51,711 nucleotides of DNA from Ww85 sp963745765. GTDB lineage: Bacteria; Desulfobacterota; Desulfobulbia; Desulfobulbales; Desulfocapsaceae. The stretch spans positions 1 through 51,711 of the forward strand of contig CAVUYQ010000008.1 of NCBI GenBank assembly GCA_963745765.1, in the 5' to 3' direction. The position numbers and the translations under genes were made by a program. This document shows positions 41,705-50,308 of this stretch, piece by piece (position 1 is the stretch's first letter; every line of letters starts with the position of its first letter). The notes beneath the pieces are model-generated. The model saw only the letters and a program-made list of their open reading frames with translations, made no database searches and was not told the DNA's origin.

Positions 41705-42788
41705 CTTGTTTGCCGCATTGAAGCGGTTGTTTGCAAAACCGGATGACAGCAGACCGGGCAACTCCGTTGCGCATTTCGAGAAAATCCGGGAGGAAGAAGA
41801 GGCCTTCACCTCGATTGATCGCGGGATTTCGCTGGTTCCACTGACTTCAATTGTCGGCAGTGTCGGGCGTTATCATGATTTCGATGCACAATTCAAGCCG
41901 CGGGGGTATGACAGTGATGAGCGGTTGAAGAGTATTACAAACGAGATGAGAAAGGGGAGGACGTTTCCTCCCATATCGCTTTATCAGATCAAGGACAATT
42001 ATTATATCCTGGACGGGCATCACCGCTTCGCGGCAGCCAAGGAACTGGGTCATGATGAGATCAGTGCCTGTATCCTGGAACTTCTCCCTTCAAAAGATAC
42101 CCTTGAAAACCGGCTCTATATTGAGCGGACAGAATTCCGGGACCGATATGAGCTGCCCCAGTCAATCAGCTTAACCGTGTTCGGGCAATTCAAGCACCTT
42201 GAAGAACAGATCGAAGAGCATCGCACCTACCTGGCACAGAAAGAGGGAGAGACGATTTCTGCCTCCCAGGCGGCAGCCGACTGGTTCAAGACAATTTATC
42301 TGCCGCTCAGGAAATTGATTGAGAACAGTGGCCTTGTTGCATCTTTCCAGGAGCGTACCTTAGACGATCTCTATCTTTATATTTCCCATCATCAGTGGAC
42401 CATGGGCAAATCACGGCAGTATGGTATCGGCATTGACAAGTTGATTCCGAAAAACATGGAGGATTTCAGGACAATGATGGCAAAGCACTCTGATAAGGAA
42501 TATCCGGAAATGCGGCGGGAGATCATTGCCTTTATCCTGATGAATGTGGAAGGACGGCATGAGGAACGGATAATGGACAAACTCTACGAACTGGAAGAGG
42601 TCCAGGAAATACATTCCGTGCATGGTTCCTTCGACATTATTATCAGGATCAGGTTGATGCGTGACCTGCTTTCCTCAGATGCCGAATTGATTTCACAGTT
42701 TACCCAGTCTACCATACGGCAGTGGAACGGTATAATCAGTACCCAGACCCTATTGCCGGGAGTGTCGCGCGTGAAAAACAGATCATGA
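41679..42788 (+). CDS. ParB/sulfiredoxin-fold protein fused to an Lrp/AsnC-type ligand domain
   Basis: 369 residues. Residues about 50-140 look like a ParB N-terminal/sulfiredoxin domain, with YYILDGHHRFAAAKELGHDEISACI as its signature. A middle region (about 140-280) resembles DUF4032-like helical proteins (TLDDLYLYISHHQW). The C-terminal ~85 residues read like an Lrp/AsnC RAM domain (IAFILMNVEGRHEERIMDKLYELEEVQEIHSVHGSFDIIIRIR). No HTH is visible, so the RAM domain would sense a small molecule rather than bind DNA. The start at 41679 overlaps the metallophosphoesterase; the pair could form a ligand-responsive phosphoesterase or kinase-like unit. ATG 41688 is an alternative start. Confidence 0.7.
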   Translation: MASMSWIYNLFAALKRLFAKPDDSRPGNSVAHFEKIREEEEAFTSIDRGISLVPLTSIVGSVGRYHDFDAQFKPRGYDSDERLKSITNEMRKGRTFPPISLYQIKDNYYILDGHHRFAAAKELGHDEISACILELLPSKDTLENRLYIERTEFRDRYELPQSISLTVFGQFKHLEEQIEEHRTYLAQKEGETISASQAAADWFKTIYLPLRKLIENSGLVASFQERTLDDLYLYISHHQWTMGKSRQYGIGIDKLIPKNMEDFRTMMAKHSDKEYPEMRREIIAFILMNVEGRHEERIMDKLYELEEVQEIHSVHGSFDIIIRIRLMRDLLSSDAELISQFTQSTIRQWNGIISTQTLLPGVSRVKNRS

Positions 42789-42820
42789 TACACTGGATTC
42801 GGTGGTCGATGAAGGTGAAT

Positions 42821-42845
42821 CCGGGACGGGGCAATCCCGTCCCGG
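42821..42845 (-). terminator. Bidirectional terminator hairpin
   Basis: CCGGGACGGG (42821-42830) pairs with CCCGTCCCGG (42836-42845) around loop GCAAT, followed by TTTAAG. It lies between the convergent ParB-like and livJ genes. Confidence 0.7.
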
Positions 42846-42855
42846 TTTAAGCCTG

Positions 42856-44007
42856 TTAGTCTGCCAGGGTGAAAACGCCGTTTTTGACCTGGACCATCAC
42901 CATTGAGTCGACACCGAGGCCGTTATGGTCCTCGGGCGTGATGTTATAGATTCCGGAAATACCAACGTAGCCTTTGGTATTTTCAATTTCCTGACGCAAG
43001 GCTTGCTTGTCAGTGCCCACTTTCCTCATCGCGTCTGCGACTATCATGATTGCATCCCAGGCATAGCCGGAATGGGTGTTTATCGGAAACTGCTTGTCGT
43101 AGCCTTTTTCCTTGTACAGTTTGACAAATTTCTGGATCACCGCTTTCTGCGGATCATCGTCCGACAATTCGTCAACGACCATTAACTTTGTTGCCGGCAT
43201 CCGGTCGCCTTCGCTGGCCTTGCCTGCCAATTCTATATACTTGGGATCGGGGAGGCCGTGACACTGGAACAGGGGCAGATCGATACCGAGCTGGACCTTG
43301 TTCTTGGCGATGATCGAGCCGGCCGGTCCGATGGTCCAGGCGATGAGTGCCTGCGGATTGGCATTTTTAACCTTGGTAAGCTGTGCGGTCACGTCGGTAT
43401 CCCTGGTGCCGAATGATTCGCGGGCGACGATCTCAATGCCGTACTGGGGAGCCAGTTTCTCCATCCAGCTTGCCCCGTCCTTGCCAAAACCATCTGCTGC
43501 GGAGAGCAGAGCAACTTTGGTCAAACCCTTTTCCTTGAGATAGATGAACAACCGCTCAACAGCGACACTTGAGCGCTGGGGCGATTTAAATACCCACTTG
43601 AAAGGACCGAATTTCCCTCCCATGATGACAGGATCACCGCCGACCGTCATGAAAATCGGGGTCTCACCTTCGTCGACGATCTTCTTAACATTCATGCCGG
43701 TATCGGTGAGCGTTGGTCCGATGATGGCAACAACACCATCTTTGTAAATGAATTTCTTGGCGATTGAGGCGGTCTTTGCCGGGTCAGCTTCCGTATCGCC
43801 AATAATGAGTTCAAGCTGCTTTCCATTGATGCCGCCTTCAGCGTTGATTTTTTCAACGATCATCTCGGCCACCAGTTTGGTCGGTGTGCCAATGAAGGCC
43901 GCACGTCCCGAAAGATCAAAAAAGGCACCCAGCTTGATAGTCTCATCCGCAGAGACCGATGAAGCACAGAGCATCAGACAAATCAGCACTGCAAACAGTT
44001 TTTTCAT
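42856..44007 (-). CDS. livJ: Branched-chain/aromatic amino-acid ABC transporter, periplasmic binding protein
   Basis: 383 residues from ATG 44007; AAAGGAG lies 8 nt upstream, while the GTG three codons earlier overlaps that site. A clear signal peptide (KKLFAVLICLMLCASSVSA) is followed by a type-1 periplasmic binding fold: IKLGAFFDLSGRAAFIGTPTK, VVAIIGPTLTDTGM, and a hinge near AWTIGPAGSI. It captures the amino-acid substrate for the LivHM permease encoded upstream in the transcript. It is the last gene of the cluster, 52 bp after the livF-paaK fusion, and may be transcribed from its own promoter too. The aromatic substrate is inferred from the ior genes. Confidence 0.88.
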   Translation of the reverse strand: MKKLFAVLICLMLCASSVSADETIKLGAFFDLSGRAAFIGTPTKLVAEMIVEKINAEGGINGKQLELIIGDTEADPAKTASIAKKFIYKDGVVAIIGPTLTDTGMNVKKIVDEGETPIFMTVGGDPVIMGGKFGPFKWVFKSPQRSSVAVERLFIYLKEKGLTKVALLSAADGFGKDGASWMEKLAPQYGIEIVARESFGTRDTDVTAQLTKVKNANPQALIAWTIGPAGSIIAKNKVQLGIDLPLFQCHGLPDPKYIELAGKASEGDRMPATKLMVVDELSDDDPQKAVIQKFVKLYKEKGYDKQFPINTHSGYAWDAIMIVADAMRKVGTDKQALRQEIENTKGYVGISGIYNITPEDHNGLGVDSMVMVQVKNGVFTLAD

Positions 44008-44059
44008 TTTTGCCACTCCTTTCGTTTGGGTTCAAACCACAGGCTGCTACCCCTGGTTT

Positions 44060-46147
44060 TCAGACAATCTCATCCTCTATTCTCGTATCGAACACCCGCT
44101 GACTTTTTCGCTCGGAGCGGGGCAGTTCTCCATAATTAACCAGCTCAAGGGTAATAGAAACCATTAACCGCTTTTTCACCTGGTGTGAAACTTCATGGAT
44201 CAACTCAGAATCCCGCTTTGACGCCACTCCTTCGGCCCGCTCAATAATCAGCTGCAGGTGATCACGCTCCCGCTCATCGCGGGTCAGGTGGATCTGGTAT
44301 TCGGAGCCCAGGCCGGGAACTTCCGAGAGGATACTGTCAAGGCTGCTCGGATAGATATTGACACCCCGAAACTTGATGGTGTCATCAGAGCGGCCCCTGA
44401 TTCTCGAGTGACGGGGCATGATGCTGCCGCAACTGCAGGGGCCGGGTATGATGCGGGTAATGTCGCGGGTACGGTAACGGATAAGCGGCGCCCCTTCCTT
44501 GGCCAGAGAGGTAACCACCATTTCGCCCCATTCACCATCCGGCAGGGGCTCAAGGGTCTGTGGATCAAGGATTTCCAGCAGGTAATAATCGCTCCAGTAG
44601 TGGATGCAGTCGTGCTCGCTGCATTCGATCCCTGCTCCCGGTCCGTACAGTTCGGTAAGGCCGGTGATGTCAAAAAGTTCAGCACCGCCGAAGAGCTCGG
44701 AGATCTTTTTTCGCATGGAACGGCTGGATCTCTCGGAGCCATAGATGACTTTTTTGATAGCAATTTTATCAGCGATACCTCGCTTGTGGATCTCTTCCGC
44801 CATGAGCAGTGCCATGGATGCGGTCGAGCAGAATACGGTTGACTGGAAATCGAGGAGGAACTGAATCTGCATATCGATATTACCCGGTCCTGCCGGTACG
44901 GCGAGGGCGCCGATCTTCTCACAACCGAGTTGAAAGCCTATTCCTGCCGTCCAGACTCCGTAGCCGACAGCGATCTGCACCCGATCCAGCGGAGTGACGC
45001 CGGCCATCTGGTAGCAGCGTGCAAAAAAGTGGGTCCAGTCGTCCAGATCTTTCTGGGTGTAGCAGAGCACCTTTCTTTTGCCGGTAGTCCCGGAACTGGC
45101 ATGCACGCGAACGATCTGCTCATAGGGAACAGCCCGCAGCGGGTAGGGATATTCCTCGCGCAGATGATCGGTGGTGGTGAAGGGCAGTTTCTGCAGATCC
45201 TCCAGGCACTGAATCGATTCCGGCGTGATATTATGCTCATCAAGTCTCGTGCGGTAGCGGGCGGAGCCCTCGTAAGCGTGACGAACGGTCCACTTCAGTC
45301 CTGCAAGCTGATGGGCTTTAAGATCTTTTTCCAGTTGAAAGGGAGGCATAAAATCGAGTTTACTCATTTCTGGTTTCTCCAAACGGATATTTGTCAAGCC
45401 GGCTCCACCAAGCCGGCTTGCACCTTGATTTTTATCGCTTGCAGCGCCGAGAAAGGCCGACCGCAAAACGGTGTCATTCAGTAAGGATGCACTCCTGCCC
45501 CGTTCAACTATCCTGCCGTTGGCAAGAAGATAGGTCATATCCGACGAGGACAGGGCCCGGGCCGCATTCTGCTCTACCACCAGGATGGTCGTTCCGCCGC
45601 GGGCGAGTTGGCGGATAATCGAAAAGATTTCGTCCGTTATCCGGGGCGCCAGGCCAAGGCTCGGTTCATCAAGCAGGAGCAGGCGCGGTTTGGCCATTAG
45701 TGCTCTGCCCATGGAGAGCATCTGCTGCTCCCCGCCGGAAAGTGTTCCGGCCAATTGCTCCCTGCGCTCCCTCAATTTAGGAAAACGGTTGAAGATCTCT
45801 TCCGTACGGTGCGATTCTTCAGCCTTCCCGAGTTTGAGCGGAATAGCGCCCAGCCGCAGATTTTCCAGCACCGAGAGGGTACCGAACACTTCACGCCCTT
45901 CCGGAGAAAGTGCCAGCCCCAAACGCACCATCCGGGCAGGGGTGGCTCCGGTAATGTCTTTGCCATCCAGAAAAATCTGTCCGCCTGTTGGCTTTATCAG
46001 CCCCATGAAACATTTCAGCAGACTGCTTTTGCCTGCTCCGTTCGCGCCGACAAGAGCAACGGTCTCACCGCCGGCAATATCCATATCCACGCCGAAAAGC
46101 GCCTGGGCCGCACCATAATGAGCGCTGAGATTACTGACCGTAAGCAT
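44060..46147 (-). CDS. LivF ATPase fused to a PaaK-like aryl-CoA ligase
   Basis: 695 residues from ATG 46147. The first ~235 are a LivF ATPase: Walker A GANGAGKSS, signature LSGGEQQ, Walker B LLLLDEPSLGLAP, and a LivF-like end (RSAFLG). A 28-residue linker leads to a phenylacetate-CoA-ligase-type domain with P-loop HASSGTTGKRK, ITGLTELYGPG, YRTRDITRI and KFRGVNIYPSSLDSIL. No stop separates them. An internal ATG at 45367 preceded by GGAGAAACCAG could still give a free ligase. PaaK forms aryl-acetyl-CoA from aryl acetate and ATP, or runs in reverse. The start overlaps livG by one base (TGATG). A lost LivF stop through sequence error is the alternative to a true fusion. Confidence 0.85.
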   Translation of the reverse strand: MLTVSNLSAHYGAAQALFGVDMDIAGGETVALVGANGAGKSSLLKCFMGLIKPTGGQIFLDGKDITGATPARMVRLGLALSPEGREVFGTLSVLENLRLGAIPLKLGKAEESHRTEEIFNRFPKLRERREQLAGTLSGGEQQMLSMGRALMAKPRLLLLDEPSLGLAPRITDEIFSIIRQLARGGTTILVVEQNAARALSSSDMTYLLANGRIVERGRSASLLNDTVLRSAFLGAASDKNQGASRLGGAGLTNIRLEKPEMSKLDFMPPFQLEKDLKAHQLAGLKWTVRHAYEGSARYRTRLDEHNITPESIQCLEDLQKLPFTTTDHLREEYPYPLRAVPYEQIVRVHASSGTTGKRKVLCYTQKDLDDWTHFFARCYQMAGVTPLDRVQIAVGYGVWTAGIGFQLGCEKIGALAVPAGPGNIDMQIQFLLDFQSTVFCSTASMALLMAEEIHKRGIADKIAIKKVIYGSERSSRSMRKKISELFGGAELFDITGLTELYGPGAGIECSEHDCIHYWSDYYLLEILDPQTLEPLPDGEWGEMVVTSLAKEGAPLIRYRTRDITRIIPGPCSCGSIMPRHSRIRGRSDDTIKFRGVNIYPSSLDSILSEVPGLGSEYQIHLTRDERERDHLQLIIERAEGVASKRDSELIHEVSHQVKKRLMVSITLELVNYGELPRSERKSQRVFDTRIEDEIV

Positions 46148-46911
46148 CAGGCAGCTGCCTCTATGCGGCCAAGGTAGGCTTCCAGGACAAGCGGGTTGCG
46201 CTGTATTTCTTCCGGCGTACCCACGGCGATACATCTGCCGCTGTCCAGTACGACCACCTGGTCGGCAATTTCCATTACCAGGTTCATATCATGTTCAACC
46301 AGCAGGATCGTATGTCCGCGGCGGCGCAGCAGGCTCAACTGAGCGCCGATTGCCGAGGTTTCCTGACTGTTCAGTCCCGCCACCGGTTCATCAAGAAGCA
46401 GTAAATCCGGGTTGCCAACGGTGGCGCGGGCGAGTTCGACGCGTTTTTTGTCGCCGTAGGCGAGTACCGCCGCCGGCCAATTGCTTTTAGCTGTGAGCTG
46501 GAATCGATCCAGGGCCTCCAGGCCACGCAGCTTCAGCTGCCGCTCGCGATGACGCAGGTAGGGCAGGCGCAGCATGGCCATTATCATGGAATTGCCACCT
46601 TCACGGGTCATCCCGGTGAGTACGTTGTCCAGAACAGAGAGCCGGGGAAAAAGACGCAGATTCTGGAAGGTGCGGCTGATCCCCAGGCGGCATACCAGGT
46701 ATGGCGGCAATCCGGCGATCTCGGACCCCTTGAAGAGCATTGATCCACCATCCGCTTTGAAGACGCCGGTGATACAATTGAGCAGGGTGCTTTTTCCGGC
46801 ACCGTTCGGACCGATCAGGGCGGTCAATTTGTTGCGGGGTACGTTGAAAGAGACATCAGCCAGTGCCGGCAGGCCACCGAAATATTTGCCTATTCCCTCA
46901 AGCTGCAGCAT
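46147..46911 (-). CDS. livG: Liv-type ABC transporter ATPase LivG
   Basis: 254 residues. Walker A is GPNGAGKST, a LivG-type insertion GISRTFQNLRLFPRLSVLDNV follows, then YGDKKRVELARA (signature), LLLLDEPVAGLN (Walker B) and TILLVEHDMNLVMEIADQVVVLDSG with the switch His. It hydrolyses ATP with LivF to drive import through LivHM. Overlaps livM by 14 bp and the livF-paaK fusion by one base. The signature reads LAYGDKK rather than LSGGQ, as is normal for LivG. Confidence 0.93.
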   Translation of the reverse strand: MLQLEGIGKYFGGLPALADVSFNVPRNKLTALIGPNGAGKSTLLNCITGVFKADGGSMLFKGSEIAGLPPYLVCRLGISRTFQNLRLFPRLSVLDNVLTGMTREGGNSMIMAMLRLPYLRHRERQLKLRGLEALDRFQLTAKSNWPAAVLAYGDKKRVELARATVGNPDLLLLDEPVAGLNSQETSAIGAQLSLLRRRGHTILLVEHDMNLVMEIADQVVVLDSGRCIAVGTPEEIQRNPLVLEAYLGRIEAAA

Positions 46912-47896
46912 CTTTGCTCCTCCTCAACGCGAGCTTCACCCGGATCAGGTCGATAACTCCGGTGACCAGCCCCTGCGGCAGAAAAAGGAGTACCAGAACG
47001 AGGATGGTGCCGTGTACAAGGTCCTTATAGGTTTCAAAGACATCAATCCATTCGGGTAGAAGGGTAATAAGGGCGGCACCAAAGAGTGAGCCCCAGATAG
47101 ATCCCATGCCGCCGATAACGACCATGATGACCAGATCTGTGGAGGTGAAAATGCCAAAGGAATCCGGACTGACAAAATTGTAGCAGTGCGCAAAAAGGCT
47201 CCCGGCCAGAGAGGCAAGTACAGCGGAAAAAACGAAGATTTTTATTTTTGCATGACGTGTGTTGACACCAAGTGTGGCGGCCGCAGTCTCATCTCCGGCA
47301 AGTGCTGCCAGTCCCCTCCCGACACCGCTGCGCACCAGATTAAGGCTTGCCAGCAGGCAGATCATGGTGATACCCCAGAGCAGGTAGTGGAGTCTGAATT
47401 CAGTATCAAAGAAAAAGGCACCAACATTGAGAGAAGGAATGGAGGAAAATCCGCTCGGGCCGCCGGTAACGGCGTCCCATTCAAGAAAAACGGAGTGGAT
47501 AACAAAATTGAAACCAAGCGTTGCCATGGCCAGATAATGCCCGGAAAGACGCAGGACCGGAAAGCCCATCAGCAGTGCGATCAAGCCGACAATCAGCGCG
47601 GTAAGAAACATTGCAATCCAGGCGGAAAGCCCAAAAGTAACGGTTGCAATTGCGGAGCCGTAGGCACCAAGGCCGAAGAAGGCGGCGTGGCCCAGTGATA
47701 TCTGGCCGGCATAACCGATAAAGAGATTGAGTCCGAGGACGACAATAGCGTTGATGGCAATAAGATTGGTCAGCCCGAGGGTATAGGGATTGCTTTCATA
47801 CAGAGGGAAGAGAAGCAGAAGGGTTGACAACAGACCCACCGTGAGCCCGGTACGGTGCAGATAGATGAAATAGAGTGATTGGTCCTTGAATGACAT
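46898..47896 (-). CDS. livM: Liv-type ABC transporter permease LivM
   Basis: 332 residues with eight to ten hydrophobic segments. It carries the LivM motif INAIVVLGLNLFIGYAGQISLGHAAFFGLGAYG and the cytoplasmic EAA-like loop AALAGDETAAATLGVNTRHAKIKIFVFSA, with GGMGSIWGSLFGAALITLLPE near the end. Together with LivH it forms the membrane channel. It starts 7 bp after the iorB stop and its 3' end overlaps livG. Confidence 0.92.
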   Translation of the reverse strand: MSFKDQSLYFIYLHRTGLTVGLLSTLLLLFPLYESNPYTLGLTNLIAINAIVVLGLNLFIGYAGQISLGHAAFFGLGAYGSAIATVTFGLSAWIAMFLTALIVGLIALLMGFPVLRLSGHYLAMATLGFNFVIHSVFLEWDAVTGGPSGFSSIPSLNVGAFFFDTEFRLHYLLWGITMICLLASLNLVRSGVGRGLAALAGDETAAATLGVNTRHAKIKIFVFSAVLASLAGSLFAHCYNFVSPDSFGIFTSTDLVIMVVIGGMGSIWGSLFGAALITLLPEWIDVFETYKDLVHGTILVLVLLFLPQGLVTGVIDLIRVKLALRRSKDAAA

Positions 47897-47903
47897 GTGA
47901 ATT

Positions 47904-48407
47904 TTACCGGTTCACCCCTTGGAAAAATGCATCAAGATTCTGGCTGGTATATTTTGCCGGAGCCAGTTTCTTTATGGCGGCAACACAGTCCTGTTCGCTG
48001 CAGAATAATGCTTTTTTTCTTACTGCCAGTCCGAGCAGCACCAGATTGGCGAGAACGGCGTTGCCAAGTTTCCTGGCAATGGTAGAGGCATCTATTCGCT
48101 CGCCTTCACCCGGTTTGGCGGAATTGATGCACAAGATCCCCGTTTTTTTTAGCAGGGAGTGATGCACGGCCACATTGGCTTCATTGAGCAGTAACCCCAC
48201 ATCTGCCTGCCCGGTGCGGATCAGGGGCGCTGCAAAATCTCCGATCTTGATGGTGGAAAGAACGGTTCCCCCGCGTTGTGCCATCCCGTGGGACTCGGAT
48301 GTAAGTACGGCTACATCAAGATCGACGGCAACCTGGGCGATTACCCGGGTAAGAAACAACACACCCTGTCCACCGATGCCACTGACGATGATCTGTTGTT
48401 TCATCAT
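47904..48407 (-). CDS. iorB: Indolepyruvate:ferredoxin oxidoreductase, beta (gamma-type) subunit
   Basis: 167 residues, somewhat short for IorB (usually about 190-200). Conserved start MKQQIIVSGIGGQGVLFLTRV, then SESHGMAQRGGTVLSTIKIG, which is the pyruvate-oxidoreductase gamma-domain signature. With IorA it forms the enzyme that oxidises arylpyruvates, reducing ferredoxin and making aryl-acetyl-CoA. Its ATG overlaps the iorA stop (ATGATGA), which supports equal expression. Confidence 0.92.
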   Translation of the reverse strand: MMKQQIIVSGIGGQGVLFLTRVIAQVAVDLDVAVLTSESHGMAQRGGTVLSTIKIGDFAAPLIRTGQADVGLLLNEANVAVHHSLLKKTGILCINSAKPGEGERIDASTIARKLGNAVLANLVLLGLAVRKKALFCSEQDCVAAIKKLAPAKYTSQNLDAFFQGVNR

Positions 48408-50242
48408 TTCTCCTTTTCAATAATGGCGCCGACAGGGCACACGTGAAGACAATTGCCGCAGCCGATACAACGGTATATATCGACAACAGCGACGCCGTTG
48501 TCATCATCCATCAGGAGTGCCGGACATTCAAATTCATCGACACAGGTGCGGCAGCCAATACACTCCTCTGTTATAAAAGCAATGCCCCTGTTTTTTTCTT
48601 TGCGCACTGCCGGGTCCATGATACAGGTGCGGCGTGAGATCACCACGGCCACGCCGCCATCTTCCCCTCGTATATAGGTGTCGGCCTCTTTTAGAAGGCG
48701 CTCAAAGCGCTGGTGATCATAGGGGTCACAGCTTTCAATAAAGCCGACTCCAGCCGCCTGGACGATGGGCTCAATGGCAATGGCCTGTGTCTGTTTACCG
48801 CCGGCAGTAATACCCAGGTGAGGTACCGGCTGTCCACCGGTCATGGCGGTTGTACCATTATCGAGAATGACGACGATGATCCGGGCCTGCTGGATAACTG
48901 CGTTGATAAGGGCCGGTATCCCTGCGTGGAAAAAGGTGGAGTCGCCGATTGATACCACCACCGTCGGAATTTCCTTTCCGTCCAGCTTGTAGGCCTGATA
49001 GAAACCGGCTCCCTGGCTGATGCAGGCCCCCATGCAATGAACGGTATGGACCGCATCCAGATTCATGCCAAGCGTGTAGCAACCGATATCGGAAGGGAAA
49101 ATCCCGTCCGGGAAGGTTTTTTTGATGCTGTAGAAGGCGGCACGGTGCGGGCAGCCGGGGCAAAGAGAGGGGCGTTGCCCGCGGGCAGGCGCCGTCGTTT
49201 CCGGTGGCCTTTCAAGGTCGAGGAAGGTGGCAATGGCCTGGTGAATCACATCAGGCGTCAACTCGCCTTCCCGCGCAATGGCCCCTGTCTGCTTGCCTTG
49301 TGCGCCGGGATGTGCGAGCTGCAGTTCGATAACCGGGTAGGTTTCCTCAAGTATCAGCAACCGGTCATAATCCTGGTGCAGTTTGCTGATGAAGGTCGGG
49401 CTGAGCGGGTAGGGCATGAGCACCTGGTAGATGTCCAGCGTACCGCTCAATCCCAGTTCGTCGAGCAGGTCCTTGAGATTGGCGGAGGCAATTCCCGAAG
49501 CTATCAGTGCCGTTCGGCCCCAGCTGCTGCCGGCGGGAGGAATGCCGGCAGTCAGTCGCGGCTGCCAGAACGGCTCGAGGGCAACCTGTTCAAGTTTTTT
49601 ATTCAGATCGCGGTGCAATCCCGGCAGGAAGGCCGGAGTTGCACACCAGCGGCCACTATTTTTTTCAAAGGCCGACGTTCTTGCCGGCTGCATCGGTTCG
49701 GAAAGGATAACGTTCTGGCGGGAGTGGCAGATGCGGGTGGTCGGTCGCAGAACGATATTCATCTCGTACTTCTCGGAGAGTTCGAAAGCCGGCGTGACCA
49801 TCTGCATGGCCTCTACCGGGCTGGAAGGATCGAGTACCGGTACGCGTCCCTGCAGACAGAACAGCCGGGTATCCTGCTCGTTCTGAGAGCTGTGAGGCCC
49901 GGGGTCATCGCAGACTATGCTGAGCATGCCGCCTTTTACCCCGAGATAGGCGGTGCGCATGAACGGGTCGGCGGCAACATTCAAGCCAACCTGTTTCATC
50001 ACCGCCACTGAGCGCTTGCCGGTATAACTGGCCGCCAGGGCTACCTCAAAGGCGATCTTCTCGTTGACCGACCATTCAATATGGAGCGGCACCGTCGAAT
50101 CTTCTTTACGGTTAATGATACTCTGCAGGATTTCAGTCGATGGTGTTCCCGGGTAGGCAGCCGCAACCTGGCAGCCGGCTTCCAGCAGCCCGCGTCCAAT
50201 CGCTTCATTGCCCATCAAGAGTTGACGCTGATCTTTGTTCAT
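48404..50242 (-). CDS. iorA: Indolepyruvate:ferredoxin oxidoreductase, alpha subunit
   Basis: 612 residues from ATG 50242 (AAAGG upstream). Domain order: N-terminal pyrimidine-binding domain (GNEAIGRGLLEAGCQVAAAYPGTPSTEI), middle region, TPP-binding domain with ESDIGCYTLG-type and GDSTFFHAGIPALINAVIQ segments, and a C-terminal two-cluster ferredoxin domain (CIGCRTCVDEFEC and CIGCGNCLHVCP). It decarboxylates indole-, phenyl- or hydroxyphenyl-pyruvate with CoA and passes electrons to ferredoxin in the cytoplasm. It lies between livH and iorB, so transport and oxidation genes are interleaved. Confidence 0.95.
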   Translation of the reverse strand: MNKDQRQLLMGNEAIGRGLLEAGCQVAAAYPGTPSTEILQSIINRKEDSTVPLHIEWSVNEKIAFEVALAASYTGKRSVAVMKQVGLNVAADPFMRTAYLGVKGGMLSIVCDDPGPHSSQNEQDTRLFCLQGRVPVLDPSSPVEAMQMVTPAFELSEKYEMNIVLRPTTRICHSRQNVILSEPMQPARTSAFEKNSGRWCATPAFLPGLHRDLNKKLEQVALEPFWQPRLTAGIPPAGSSWGRTALIASGIASANLKDLLDELGLSGTLDIYQVLMPYPLSPTFISKLHQDYDRLLILEETYPVIELQLAHPGAQGKQTGAIAREGELTPDVIHQAIATFLDLERPPETTAPARGQRPSLCPGCPHRAAFYSIKKTFPDGIFPSDIGCYTLGMNLDAVHTVHCMGACISQGAGFYQAYKLDGKEIPTVVVSIGDSTFFHAGIPALINAVIQQARIIVVILDNGTTAMTGGQPVPHLGITAGGKQTQAIAIEPIVQAAGVGFIESCDPYDHQRFERLLKEADTYIRGEDGGVAVVISRRTCIMDPAVRKEKNRGIAFITEECIGCRTCVDEFECPALLMDDDNGVAVVDIYRCIGCGNCLHVCPVGAIIEKEK

Positions 50243-50308
50243 AAAAAACCTTTCATGAGTATGAACTTCACTGTCATTCCCGGTCATGTCGAGCGGAAAT
50301 GACAAGCC

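Noticed and set aside
49037..50011. 324-codon plus-strand frame opposite iorA
   Set aside because: Antisense shadow of a high-GC conserved gene; no domain or ribosome site seen.
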